From Chlorophyllum brunneum (Eukaryota; Basidiomycota; Agaricomycetes; Agaricales; Agaricaceae), in NCBI GenBank assembly GCA_963576785.1, contig OY756143.1, forward strand, positions 2,170,001 through 2,234,000: a DNA stretch of 64,000 bases, given 5' to 3'. Numbering within the stretch: the first letter of the stretch is position 1; every line of letters begins with the position of its first letter. The position numbers and the translations under genes are program-made. The notes below the pieces were generated by a model, which saw only the letters and a program-made list of their open reading frames with translations, searched no databases and was not told where the DNA came from. This document shows positions 34,190-45,308 of the stretch, piece after piece.

Positions 34190-36312
34190 ATGCCTAACAG
34201 CAACGGGGACATCTTCAGGGACACACCACATGTATCAGCCCCCTCCATCTTTGCAGCCTCTACGGCACTGCCCCCTCCCAGTATCCTGTTCCCTAGGATA
34301 CCATCTATGACCAGGCCTTTCGTTCCCACAGACCAGGCCTATAGCAACACCATCCCTCCATCGGTTCTTAGCAGAAAGCCATCAACACCCCCCGGTCCTG
34401 TAGTACCCCTCATTAGTGATGTGGAAAAGACTGCCCACCAATCATCCAAACGAGTAAGGCCAGAGGGCGACCACTACTACTCAGGAAAAGACAACGGAAA
34501 CAACTGGGCCGATCAAGTGGAGGAAGAATTGGGGCTCAAGGTAGAAGACGTTGAAGAAGACACCGCGGAACACAAAGGTGGACCAGAGGAATTTTATGAT
34601 GATGCTGTAAGAAAGGTTGGAAGGCTTTTTGAGTGGGTGAAGGCCTGCAGCTCCTTTAACATGAGCGGGGACAATGGCTTGTATTTGGGCGGGCTTTTAT
34701 GGAATTAACGGGAACTTTGATGAAAGTGGGATGGCTTAAGGTTGCCGTTGACGAGCAGAAAAATGACCTCCATAGTTGGATAGGGGTAAATTTTGGTAAG
34801 ATTACTGTTCACACTGAGGAGACACCTCAGCCAGACATTTCCCCCCTATGACATGTGGCCTCCAAAGCCCCCTCGCATAAACCTGACGATGTCTGCATGG
34901 AGGTTGTTGAGCACATTGTCACTCTGGATATCACCGATAGCAATGAAGTCACTCATTTGGGCATCTCCAATGATGACATGCAAATGATCACTGAGGCGGA
35001 GTTTAAGACTGTAACTTGCAATAAGAAGCATGGGGGCCGAAAACCTAAATCAATGGCCACAAAACCCACTATCACCAAACCGAGGGGTAAAAACCCCACT
35101 CCTGTACCTGGTAAGGCCGCCAAGACCACCAAAGTTACAGTTTCCCCCCCAAAGGATACTGAGAAACCCAAGGAAGGCATTAAAACCTCCTATGCTGCAG
35201 CTGCAGCTAAAGGGGGTAAGAACTCTGCATCCACTCCTGCTTCCACTGGGCGCAATCCTCTCAAACTCCTAGAGTTTGCAAGCAAGTTCCCAGAATTGTC
35301 TTATGAGAAAGTTGTAGCAATGTATGATGCTGCCTTCTCCACTTCCTCCCCAGCGAACAAGAAGCCAGCTAAGAAAGCTGGTGTAATTCGCTCTATACTA
35401 AATGGTCCCTCGCACAAGTAGGTGATCATTTCCCTTCTCACTGGATCCAATATAACCAACTTTGGGGCCATCATCAACTCTCTCAATGTATGCCTTATAG
35501 CTGAGAAGTCCAAGACCAGGGTCATCACCGCCTCGCAGGGTAAGCTGGACCTCATGGTCCACACCTCGGAGGTTTTGACCCCTAAAGAGCTTGACATTGT
35601 CAAGATGTGGCTCAAGAAAAAATTCGGAGGAATCACCTCAGGCAATGCATCCCTTCCCAAGTCCAAGTCATTTGTGAAAGTCATGGATGTCAGTTACATT
35701 ACACTGCGGGGACATGTCCTCACCGAAGCTGATGTCATCACTAGTGTCTGGAATTCTATCCACTTGGACGCCATACAATTTGCGACGCAACCAAGAGTGC
35801 GATGCAACTCCAAATACTCCGATACCTGTACAGTGTGGTTTGAGATCTGGGATTCCAAGGCAGGATCCAACATTGCAAAAATCGAGGATAAATTCCTCAA
35901 CATCTACGGGGGATTATTCTGCATCAGGAGGGCCACCGCTAATCTGGGAGTTCTATTCTGTGCCAAGTGCTGCAGATGGGGTCATCCTCTCATCCAATGC
36001 CATGCAAGGCTGTTTACCTGTGCTCACTACAAAGGTTCCCACTCTACCGCCAACCACTGAACCTTTATCTACTGCTACAAGGGTAACGACAAAGCAGACC
36101 CACCTATTGTGGCTACCCCCTCCAGAGAACCATGCCCCCACAAGGCTATGTGCTCTAACTGTGGCAAGGATCACCTCGCTACTGACTGTAAATGTCAGTT
36201 CTGGAAGAAACGATTCGACCACAACCGGCACGCCAATAAAGCGCTCGAACTAAGAGCTAACAAAGGAGTCCCACTGCCCCCCTCCTCATCATCCCTGGCT
36301 AGTCAAAGCTAG
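34190..36312 (+). pseudogene. LINE-3 ORF1
   Basis: ATG at 34190 starts a Ser/Pro-rich N-terminus (ALPPPSILFPRIP), then an acidic region with NWADQVEEELGLKVEDVEED. One base is missing near 34690 relative to LINE-2 (GLVFGQTF there, GLYLGGLL here), which shifts the frame. A Lys/Pro/Ala-rich middle and a folded region (NITNFGAIINSLNVCLIAEK) follow. C-terminal zinc knuckles are FCAKCCRWGHPLIQC, then a Cys/His cluster, then CSNCGKDHLATDCKC (about 35960-36200). Stops at 35419 (TAG, CAG in LINE-2) and 36058 also interrupt it. Role: RNA binding and nucleic-acid chaperone. Confidence 0.88.
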
Positions 36313-36326
36313 ACTAACCCCCCTCA

Positions 36327-39300
36327 ATGAATAACACACCTGACAATCAAGACAGGCCTTCTCGCTTGCTTCTGAGTGAGTTGAAGGTTTGTTCTCACAA
36401 CATTGGAAGATCATATGGAGTGATGGAGACAGTCCTCACACGTAGAGGTGATGTTGACCTCCTCCTCATACAAGAACCCCCCTGGAGATACCTCTGCAAT
36501 ATCCCTTCCCCCGTCTCTAACGATGGCTCTCCCCTTGTGGGAGGCCCGGTCCACCCGGACTGGACACTCCTTTTATATCCAATCATCGCCGAAGAAGTCC
36601 TCCAAGTTGGATGCCGGCATTACCCTCAACGAACAGTGAACATGGAATACCGTACCACTCCCTGAGTCCTTGCATTTGCTCACAAGAGACTCAAGCATCT
36701 CTGACCCTCTGTCAGAAGAAATATTATAGAACATCAAGACCTCCTGTGCATCTCTCTTTGTGCAGTAGGAGAAGAACTACTGCTGCTGAATGTATACAAT
36801 GACAGCTGTAACACTGCACTCCACTTCCTCGAGGAGCACCTCTTCAATCTTCTGCCTTTCTCTTACTGGGTGGAGATATTAACATTTGATCTGAGCAATG
36901 GGACCCTTCAATGGACCAACATCTGGTGAGTGTGGACCATCTCCTCATGATCACCGAAGCTCTCAACTTAGAGAGGTCTATCCTATCTGTGGCCAAACCT
37001 ACTCGCTACGCCTCAGACCCCAACCTACCAGACACGGTCATAGATCTGTTGTTTGTTTTGGGTATGTTACCATATGTCCCCACCCATGCTATCCAGGAAG
37101 GCAATTGATACAATTCAGACCATGCCCTCCTTCTAACCAGGATTCCTATTCCGCAGATGGAAGTTGTTATCGAAAGATTGACAATTCCCAAAGAATTGGA
37201 AGATGAAACCAGATTCCTGATGGACATCATGGAAGGAATTAACACCATGATCTGGCCAATGAATAACATGGACAAGCTGGAGAGAGCTGTTGCTGAATTA
37301 GGAGGTTTATTTGACAGGTCCTGGAATTGCAATGCGAAGAAAACCAAGATCACCACTAGGTCCAAAACCTAGTGGAATGAGGAGTGCTCTACTGCTCTTG
37401 CAACACACTGCATGGACTGCAAGAACAAGCGCAAATGGAACGCCTTTTGTAAGACCATGAGGAAAACAAAAAAAGCTTATTTTGATAAGAAGATCCAAGA
37501 AATCTCAGATAATAATCGACGTCTGTGGGATCTGATGCCATGGATCAAAGCATGAGTGCTCCCGGCTATAGAAGCAATTTGCCACAATGGCTAGCCTTGT
37601 CTCACTATGGACAGCCTATGGACAGTCCTTGACCAGTACTATAATGTGGCTCACAACAGACCAGTTAATGTGGCTGTCTTAGATGAACTTCCTCTGCCAA
37701 TTGGAATGGAGAATAGGACTTGGATGGATTTCTCTCTTCTTGAGATGATGGAATCACTCAAGGATACCTTGAATTCTTCTGCCCCTAGCCCCGACCACAT
37801 CTTCTGGTCCCACCTTAAACAGATCACCGCCATTGACACCTGCACTGATCTCCTCCTCAGAATCAGCCGCATATGCCTATCCCTTGGACATTGGTCCATG
37901 CACTTCAAAAAGTCAACGTCGGTTATTATCCCCAAATCCAACAAACCCGACTACTCTACCCCGAAGGCATTCAGACCAATTGTCCTACTCAACACACTTG
38001 GCAAGTTAATAGAGAAAATGCTAGCCAAATGACTCCAATTTAAGGTGGTGAAATTCAAGGTTCTCCACTCTCACCAACTGGAAGCCATCTGACAACGATC
38101 TACTGAGGACATGGGGCTTTTTCTAACTCACATTATCCGGGGATCTTGGACAAAGAAGAAGAAGACATTGGTGCTCGCATTCAATGTCACCCAATTCTTC
38201 CCCTCTCTTAACCACAACCTCCTTATTGACATACTCAGTCGGCAGGGATTTCCTCCTCAAATCATGGAGTTCTTCAATAATTACCTCAAAGAACGTCACA
38301 CTACTTACTGGTGGAACAACAAAAACTCCCTGGAATACAACACAGCAGTGGGAGTGGGCCAAGGCTCAGCCCTGAGTCCCATTCTCTCTGCTCTTTACCT
38401 CGCCCCCCTCCTTCGAATCTTTGATGTCCATATGGAGGAACACCGCAACAGAGGGGACTTTGATGTCCTATCTTTTGTAGATGACAGCACCCTAGTCGCG
38501 CAATCTCTGTCCCTTGAATGGAATGCCGAAATACTTCAACACATGTACTGCAAAATGGAGCAGCTCATGAATGAATTTGGCCTAGAAATTGAACACAGTA
38601 AGTCTGAAGTCTATCACTTCACACATGCAAGACAGGACTCCAATCCCTCTATTGATTTGGGATCCCCACTATTCACTGGCTACACCCCTCTCAAACCAAA
38701 AGCCTACTGGCATTACCTCGGTTTCTACTTTGACTGGACATTAACCTTCAAGGAGCACGTCCGCTACTACTCTGCCAAGGCAATATCAATGATCAAGGCA
38801 ATGAAAATGCTAGGGAACTCCGTATGTGGTTTGTCCCCTGGTAATAAAAGGTTACTATACCATTTGTGTGTCATACTGGTGGCGACATATGGATACCAAC
38901 TTTGGTTTCACAACAAGTCATGAACAAAAGGAACTTGTGAAATCCTCAACAAGATACAGTGACAAGTGGCCCTCTGGATTATGGGGGCCTTCTGAACTTC
39001 TCCCACTGGTGGCATTGAGTCCCTCATGGGGCTCATGCTCATCAAACTTCACCTCCAAAAGTTGGCCAAATGACAAATGTCAAGGCTTCATACATTGGAC
39101 AATGAACATGCATTGGCAAGATTGATGAAGGAGTATCATTTTTCCCCCCACTAACTTCACATCAAGAATTTCATGGAGATTCAGAAGAAGAAGACACTTG
39201 GAGCTGTGATGGATGTTTCACGCCCTACCCCCGAGACTTGGTATATAGAACATTTTAACTCTATTTCCAAATCTGTCTGGTCCAGACATAGGTTACTTGA

Positions 39301-40342
39301 CCATTTTCCTACTAATATATCTTTTATAGGATTCAACCAGGACAACCCCCACCTCTCGAAGACACTGTGGGACGATGTTACGACAAATGCAACAACAGAC
39401 TACAAGTCTATTATTATTGGCACGGATGGCTTGGTCCACCCCAACCCTAACCTGCTTGCTAGCCAGTTCACAGTGGCAGCTACTATCTGACACTTAGATG
39501 GAGGGAGCTCTATTATGAAGAGACTCAGAGAAATAATGTCAACTGACACTGAACTGGTTGTGCAGTACCTAGGAATCACCAAAGTACTCGCAACCGCAGA
39601 ATATGACCAAGTCAAACACGTTCATGTGTTCACCAACTCCCTCGCAGCCTCTCAGCTCCTACTTGATTGCTTGCCACACTCCTGCCAGCAACAATCCATC
39701 CTCACATCGAAGGCGCTCCTGGCTTGGTTCAGCAAGTCAGACCAACACTGCCTCTTGTTTTACCATACTCTATTGAAGTGCAAATACAGAATACAAAAAG
39801 CCACACACAATTGGATCCAAATAGTCGCCTGGCCTAACCGGGGTCAAAATCACCAAGTTCCTAACTCTATAGACTACTTACACAAGAAGTCTGCCGAATG
39901 AGCTGTTCACACATGGCAAGCCATGTTTAGCTTCAAAAAATACAGTGGTAGCTCCTTCCTTCACCTTCTAGTGCGAGCAAATAGGGCCTCTGCTTTACTA
40001 TTACACATTAAGTCCAGTCCCTGGATACAAGAATGCAGTTACCAGCCACAGCTCTTTGCAAGAGCATGTCATGCCATCCTATGCCATGCCCTGATTGGTG
40101 AATACCGACTATGGTTCTTCCCCAACAAGGACTTATCTTGCCACCACTGTGCCAATCAGATGGTCCAGACTAGGTCGCACATCTTCTATCATTGTAACAC
40201 CTTCAATCATTATTTTGGAGTCGACACCATCAAGGCACTAGTCAACTTCTTGTGTTATAATCCTACCACATTCAGCTTCCCTCTGGAGCCTGATTGCTCT
40301 CATCTCCATGCCAGTTCAATACCCCCACTACATTGTCATTAA
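36327..40342 (+). pseudogene. LINE-3 ORF2: endonuclease, RT, RNase H
   Basis: ATG at 36327, 14 bases after ORF1. The APE endonuclease shows SHNIGRS and LLIQEPPW; a single-base loss near 36870 shifts the frame just before the GGDIN motif. RT contains RPIVLLNTLGKLIEKML, GQGSALSP and FVDD (about 37970-38480). In RNase H the third acidic position reads FTNS instead of FTDS, so that catalytic aspartate is lost. The C-terminus has CHHC and HIFYHC (about 40140-40195). Many stops, mostly TGA. Some (the TGA after YQLWFHNKS and after KLAK) are shared with LINE-1 and LINE-2, so they predate the split of these copies. Confidence 0.9.
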
Positions 40343-40834
40343 GTCTGTCAGAGGTTTGGGTCTGTGCCTGCGTGAATCCTTTTCTTTTTCTCTTTTTCTT
40401 ATACTCTCCTGGTTATGGATTTCATTCCCATTTCTCTATCTCTCCTTTCCTCACTCGTCTACTATTTTATATAGCTTTCATTCAATGTCCATCATTCCTG
40501 TAGTGTCTGGGCAAAAGCCCTCCCACATGCTAGTACCATTTGTTGTTCTCCCTTGTATTTGCAAGTCAATAGTTTCTTTCTATCAATCTCTCTCTTTCAC
40601 TCTCTCGCTCTCCGAATTCCTCTCATTCTTCTTCCCACTATTCAACTTAGGTACCAAACATCTCTCTAGTGTACGCGCTAGATAGCGTTGAGTTTTGTGG
40701 GGTTAGTATACATTTAGTCTACTTTCCTTGCTCTGAATATTCTGTATGTTCTACCTTTGTATGTATGTACATGTGGACTGTGTTTGAGCACCACTATATA
40801 AATTGTTGATTTAAAAAAAAAAAAAAAAAAAAAA

Positions 40835-41107
40835 AGATAGTGCTTTGGCAACTTCTATGTTGGATGTGGCTTTGGTGATTTCTGTATCAAATGGGGTCTT
40901 GGTGACTTCTATGTTAGATGTGGTCTTGGGTCTTGAAAACACTGTGTCTTTGTCTACACTGTGATCAGATTTCTGCTACTTAAGGCCTTCAGGGATTTCT
41001 GGTTCTGTTTATTATTTGGATCCAGTAGTTACTGGTAATCCCTGGATGTCTGTTGGTCTTGGAGCTCTTAGTCTTCTTGGTATTCTTGATGAGCTACTGC
41101 TACTCAT
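40835..41107 (-). pseudogene. gypsy-C gag N-terminus
   Basis: The gag ATG is at 41107, followed by SSSSSSRIPRRLRAPR. The frame then contains four nine-residue repeats of the type TSNIEVTKT, PFDTEITKA, TSNIEVAKA and LSDIEITKT (DNA about 40836-40932, continuing at 34069 after LINE-3). The LINE-3 target lies inside the last repeat unit. Gypsy-D keeps the matching peptide but with ATA in place of this ATG. Confidence 0.82.
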
Positions 41108-41200
41108 ATACTATCATCCTGGTCAAAGGCTATTATTCCAAGCCTAGTTATAAATAGTGGCACTTCTCTTGCAAGGTGAGTCGAATGACACTTTACCAAA

Positions 41201-41505
41201 TGTTATGACCTTAGTCTAGGACTCAGGTTGCAAGTCTTTGGATAAAGACAAGGAAGTAGAGAGAAGAGAAAGGAATGATATAATTGGTAAAGTATAAGAA
41301 ATACATCAAGTATTACTATACTTTATATACTAGTGGTGAGTACTAGTAATAAAGGAACAGAGTAAGGGAGTCATAGGGGACAAGTAGAATGAGTTAGTAG
41401 GAATACAGCCATAAGAGATGAAACAAGGAATAAAACAGATACATAGGAATGATGAGTACAACAGACACATAATAGGAATGTACTGTCTATCTATAGTTCA
41501 TAACA
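41201..41505 (-). repeat. gypsy-C 5' LTR
   Basis: This 305-base repeat pairs with 15963-16267. On the element strand it is followed by TTTGGTAAAGTGTC, the same candidate primer-binding site as in gypsy-D. Confidence 0.93.
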
Positions 41506-43378
41506 AATGTCACAAATGATGGTCTTCCCATTTGACGTTTCTGCAATCAAACTGGTTTTATCCATAATGGATCCAGTTGAGAGAAGTCTCATATCTAACT
41601 TCAGTATGTAATATACTGGGCAAAGGTGCAGGGTCTGCCACTGAACTTTGCCAGACTCAAGTTTTACTTCTGTCTCTAAATAGACAGTGCCATAGGATCC
41701 AATAGAGAGAGTGGATCCATCTGCAATCTGCGCTGATCCAAAAGAACCTTTAACAACATTGACAAGATCCCTCTTGTTTGGAGTAACATTGAGGGAGGTA
41801 CTAGAGTCCAAAAGCCATTCATTGCTCATTTTGCAAGGTTGCCTATTCATTGTGCATCCACATGCACTACTGCAGCTATGTGTTATTTCACACATATTCT
41901 TCACTCTTGAGAAAAGAGGAAAAAATATTATATCTGAAGTTTTATATAATTATGCATAATGATGTACATAAAAGGTCTGGTTATTTATCCAAAGATCTAC
42001 ATCAGCTGAGGTTGCACTCTGTGCACCCAGTTGAGAGTCTCCTTGGACATCAGCAATGTATATAATACTCCTGCAGTGATCTTCAGATTCATGTGAATAG
42101 CTAGCAAGATCTAGCTTACCTGCCATTGCTTCATCTGAGTAGTCCTTGTCCTCAGATCCCATCAATACTACATCCTCATCCATCTTGACAGCAGTCAGAG
42201 CTGGAATGCTCACAACCAGTTTGGCTGCTGGAGTAGTGCCAAATAATTCATCAACCTCCATAATAGAGACAGCCATTGGAGGAGAGGCCAGATGGGGGAG
42301 GGAAGTATTTCTCATTCATTTCTTATAAAGATCCAAGGCTTTCACCTTGGCAGCCACATACAGAGTTGGATGGCACCGGGGATCCTGAGATTTCTTCTCA
42401 GCAGAATTTGTCATCTGCAAGAGAAGGGAAAGAGGGAGAGGTACTGAGGACCATGCCTCAGTAACAAGGCTGTAAGTACTTTTATTTGGTTTGTGGTCAA
42501 CTTGGTGAAGCTAAAGTTGACTGAGTCCATGGTATATGCCGGTTGCCTGGCATCATTTCTGGAGGGAGCTGGTTGCCCAGCATCAACCTCATTAGCTTGG
42601 CCTTTGCCACTGCCCCTCATACTATGTTGCCTTTTTTTCTTCTCACTGTCCTTCTGAGGCTGCTGTTGCTGCCCCTGATAGTGAGAGGGTATACCTTGTG
42701 GTTTAATACTGGTAAACTTGTTAACTGACTGGTTTGCCTTAACTATTGACCAGTAGTTCATGATTGCACCCCAGACCAAAGCAAAGGTGACAGCCAGGAT
42801 CTGGGTGTTTACCATGAGGAAAGGAGTAATGATGTTCTAGGCATTTGGAATGCCGGAAAGAAGGGTCATCACTTTGATGATCTCAGGGATAGTGCAATTG
42901 CTGTTAGCATCAAGCTGCTCATAGAGAACAGCAAGCTTGGCAATTGGGCCAAAGGGTCCTCATTTGGATGGAGCCCAAAATCAATTGTCTCAACATATTT
43001 AGAGTAGAGGCCTGAGACAGACTCTAGGCTGTATGCAGTGTGGAAATGTACCCACATGCTGTTTATATCAGGGAAATTCCCCTTGATCATCTTGGCAGGT
43101 AGTTTACTCTTGATAATTGAGTATACCACCTGGTGCATCTGGATGCATACAGCATGCTTGATCACCTCCTGCTCTATAGGAGGGGGGATGATTGTATAGG
43201 TGGGGACAAGAGTATGTATTTGTGACAGTGGTGTCAGCAACTCATTGCTAATAACAGAAGTTCCGTTAGCAGAGACCAATGCAAGGGTATCCTGCATCCA
43301 GTCTGCCCACTCATTATAATTGGCAGTACCAGAGAGAACAGGGATAGAGCTAAGTACTATGGAGATAAGGGAAGACAT
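41506..43378 (-). pseudogene. copia-B gag and protease
   Basis: ATG at 43378 opens a Copia-type Gag (LSGTANYNEWADWMQDTLAL, then KLPAKMIKGNFPDINSMW, UBN2-like) to 42869. Frameshifts follow. A Gln-rich and basic segment lies at about 42700-42550 and an acidic part at about 42250-41990. Protease lies at about 41850-41790 with WLLDSSTS; the usual motif is WLLDSGAS, so Gly is replaced by Ser. The frame ends at the gypsy-C insertion after GKTIICDIC and continues at 15962 with GKPFLSRQCCQ. Confidence 0.85.
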
Positions 43379-43596
43379 TGTAGTCTAAAAATGGACATAA
43401 TTAGCGATCAGATTTGTGGGTGATCAGATCTGCATCACTGCACTGTTCAAGCTATGAACCCATATAAGGAAGCCTTAATAGAGCATGAAACAATCGAGTT
43501 ATGTTAAAGGGATGAACTAGAAAGACCATGCTCTACAGGACTAGTTAGATTAACTTACTTGTAGCCAGTCATGGTATAGGGGAAGCAGGCAATCTG

Positions 43597-43608
43597 GGGC
43601 CCATAACC
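43597..43608 (-). promoter_or_regulatory. copia-B primer-binding site, internal tRNA-iMet type
   Basis: The minus strand reads GGTTATGGGCCC directly after the 5' LTR, identical to copia-A although the LTRs of the two elements are unrelated in most of their length. Confidence 0.8.
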
Positions 43609-44050
43609 TGTTGAACAGCACAGTATTTATGCAGTAGTAGACAGACAATCTGACTTACTGATAAGCTGGTTAGTAGGACAGTGAGGTACTAGTAAGAGTT
43701 GCTGTGAGTCAAGTAGAGCAAGTTAGAAATCAAGTAGATTATCTTAAGAAACATAAGGGAATACATACTGCTTTATATACTAATTGTCCGGGTAGCAAAC
43801 CCTAAGACCTATGAGTAATAATAGGCATAATGAGTCAGTAATGACTACGGAGTCCCTTGAAACACTGCAATATGATCAGTAGTGTCCAGTAGTATAATTG
43901 GAGTGACAGCGATCAGTCAGCTCATGAAATACATAAGAAAATGGTGCATAATGTGAGTCAGAGGGTGCAGCCTCGATGAAAAATATTAGATGAATAATAC
44001 TGAAGAGCTAGTCATATGGAATGCAGCTGTAGTAAGTACAAATGACAACA
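43609..44050 (-). repeat. copia-B 5' LTR
   Basis: This 442-base TG...CA repeat pairs with 4921-5362. It is followed on the + strand by TSD AGAAC (44051-44055) and the rest of copia-E. Confidence 0.92.
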
Positions 44051-44167
44051 AGAACTCTGCTGACATCTGCATAAAAAGTCTGGATACTATTAAATTCCAA
44101 TGATGTCACAATTATTTACCTATTCAGTTTGGTGCTTGATTCATATTGCACTTTGAACTAGGAAGAG
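44051..44167 (+). pseudogene. copia-E polyprotein C-terminus
   Basis: This continues the RNase H end after the copia-B insertion with ADICIKSLDTIKF, followed by a purine-rich run (AGGAAGAG) directly before the LTR at 44168. Confidence 0.8.
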
Positions 44168-45308
44168 TGTTGTTATTTATACTTACTATAGCTATATTCC
44201 ATGTGACTAGCTCTTCATATAATATTCATCATTGAGGCTACACTCTCTGACTTACATTATGCACCATTTCCTCATGTATTTCATGAGCTGACTGATCACT
44301 GTCACTCTCATTATGCTACTGGACACTACTGATCATATTATAGTGTTTCAAGGAACTCCATAGTCATTACTGACTTATTATGCATAGTTATTACTCATAG
44401 GTCTTAGGGTTTGCTACCTAGACACTTAGTATATAAAGTAGCATGTATTTCCTTATGTTTTCTTAGACAAACTACTTGATTTCTACTCTTGCTCTACTTG
44501 ACTAAACAGCAACTCTTTAGTAACTTTACCATTTACTAACAACTTATCAGTAAGTCAGATTATCCATCTGTTACTGTATGTTACTGTGGAAAACATCTAC
44601 TTGATTCCTATACTTGCTCTACTCAACTTTTGCAACTCTTACTAGTACTTTTACCAGTCTACTAACTACATTATCAGTAAGTGTTGAAGTTTTGGACATA
44701 TTCTAGAAATAGACTATGAAGTCATTATGATAATAATAGACTGATCTGTTACTTTCCAGTAACTTCAATCCATAGTAACTTCTTATGAGTTGCTCTGCAT
44801 ATGATGAGAGTCATAAAGTCAATTTGTACTTAATAGATTATTCTACATAGTTCCAATGACTAGTACAATATGTTCTGCAGTACTCCACAGGTACTATGTT
44901 ACAGTTAGTAGAAGTCATAAGGAACATTCTATGTATTCCTAGTATTTTATGTAGTATGACTTGTCTATGTTCTTACATGTATATAAACCCCATGTACAGA
45001 CCAAGTTCTGTATCTTGTTCAATCAACAACTTCTTCATCATTGCTTATCTTCTTGAGTACAACACAAGTCTTGATCTCCTTGACTTTAACCTTTCCACCT
45101 CTGACACTGACTACTTCATTAATAATATCTGTCTATCTGAATTACCTTTCTATAGGTATCAGATAGAAGCTTATTATCTCAGTGAGTAGACCCTATATTC
45201 TCTCCCACTGTGTTTACTGCTGCCCTAGTAAACAACTTGTTACAATTGTTTCCTCAACAGTAAGTCAGATAGTTTGTCTGCTACTGTGTAATACTGTGCT
45301 GCTTAACA
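44168..45308 (+). repeat. copia-E 3' LTR, enlarged by duplication and a solo LTR
   Basis: The start TGTTGTTATTTATACTTAC and the end AATACTGTGCTGCTTAACA match the copia-B LTR ends. Without the solo LTR and its duplicated target the LTR would be about 558 bases, against 442 in copia-B; the excess is a degenerate tandem copy of about 108 bases (44466-44573 and 44574-44681). A TATATAAAG box lies near 44430. Confidence 0.82.
44682..45259 (+). mobile_element. Solo LTR of the copia-A family
   Basis: This 578-base TG...CA sequence is related to the copia-A LTR along its whole length and lies in the + orientation. It has a perfect TSD, GTAAG (44677-44681 and 45260-45264). No internal region is present, so it is the product of LTR-LTR recombination. 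Confidence 0.92.

Larger units (their letters stand above)
34070..40834 (+). mobile_element. LINE-3: full-length Tad1-like LINE
   Basis: This 6.77-kb insertion is flanked by a perfect 16-base TSD, AGATAGTGCTTTGGCA (34054-34069 and 40835-40850), inside the gag of gypsy-C. The 5' end TCCCTTCTTTGACTCG equals that of LINE-2. It has a 5' UTR of about 120 bases, ORF1 (34190-36312), ORF2 (36327-40342), a 3' UTR and an A tract (40813-40834). It is the same family as LINE-1 and LINE-2 but clearly diverged from them, with its own frameshifts. It proves that TSDs of about 12-16 bases are normal for this family. Confidence 0.95.
15963..41505 (-). mobile_element. gypsy-C: chromodomain Ty3/Gypsy element split by two LINEs
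   Basis: Two 305-base LTRs (15963-16267 and 41201-41505) enclose the element; by hand they differ at 11 sites, all transitions. The flanking pentamers, AACAT on the left and AATGT on the right, are an imperfect TSD, but the copia-B protease-to-integrase reading is continuous across them. Internal pieces are 40835-41200 and 32104-34069 (gag, protease, RNase H) and 16268-18307 (integrase, chromodomain, extra ORF). LINE-3 splits gag, and LINE-2 with fragment Y splits integrase. Relative to gypsy-D it lacks most of the RT core. It cannot be autonomous. Confidence 0.9.
4921..44050 (-). mobile_element. copia-B: Ty1/Copia element carrying copia-A and gypsy-C
   Basis: The element has two 442-base LTRs (4921-5362 and 43609-44050), both beginning TG and ending CA, flanked by a perfect 5-base TSD, AGAAC. 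Removing copia-A (TSD GTTTA) and gypsy-C restores a continuous gag, protease, integrase, RT and RNase H order on the minus strand, with an internal region of about 5.35 kb and a total near 6.2 kb. By hand count its LTRs differ at about 30 of 442 sites, the largest divergence in the nest, as expected for the host of the other insertions. All coding parts are broken. Confidence 0.9.
4694..45308 (+). mobile_element. copia-E: outermost Copia relic, split by copia-B
   Basis: Only the 3' end of this element is in view. It consists of the end of the RNase H domain (4694-4920), its continuation after copia-B (44051-44167) and the 3' LTR (44168-45308, enlarged). The repeat AGAAC at 4916-4920 and 44051-44055 is the TSD made when copia-B inserted, which shows that the two pieces were once contiguous. 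The element is of the same broad family as copia-B, with a related LTR, but lies on the opposite strand. Its 5' part is missing to the left of 4694. Confidence 0.8.
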
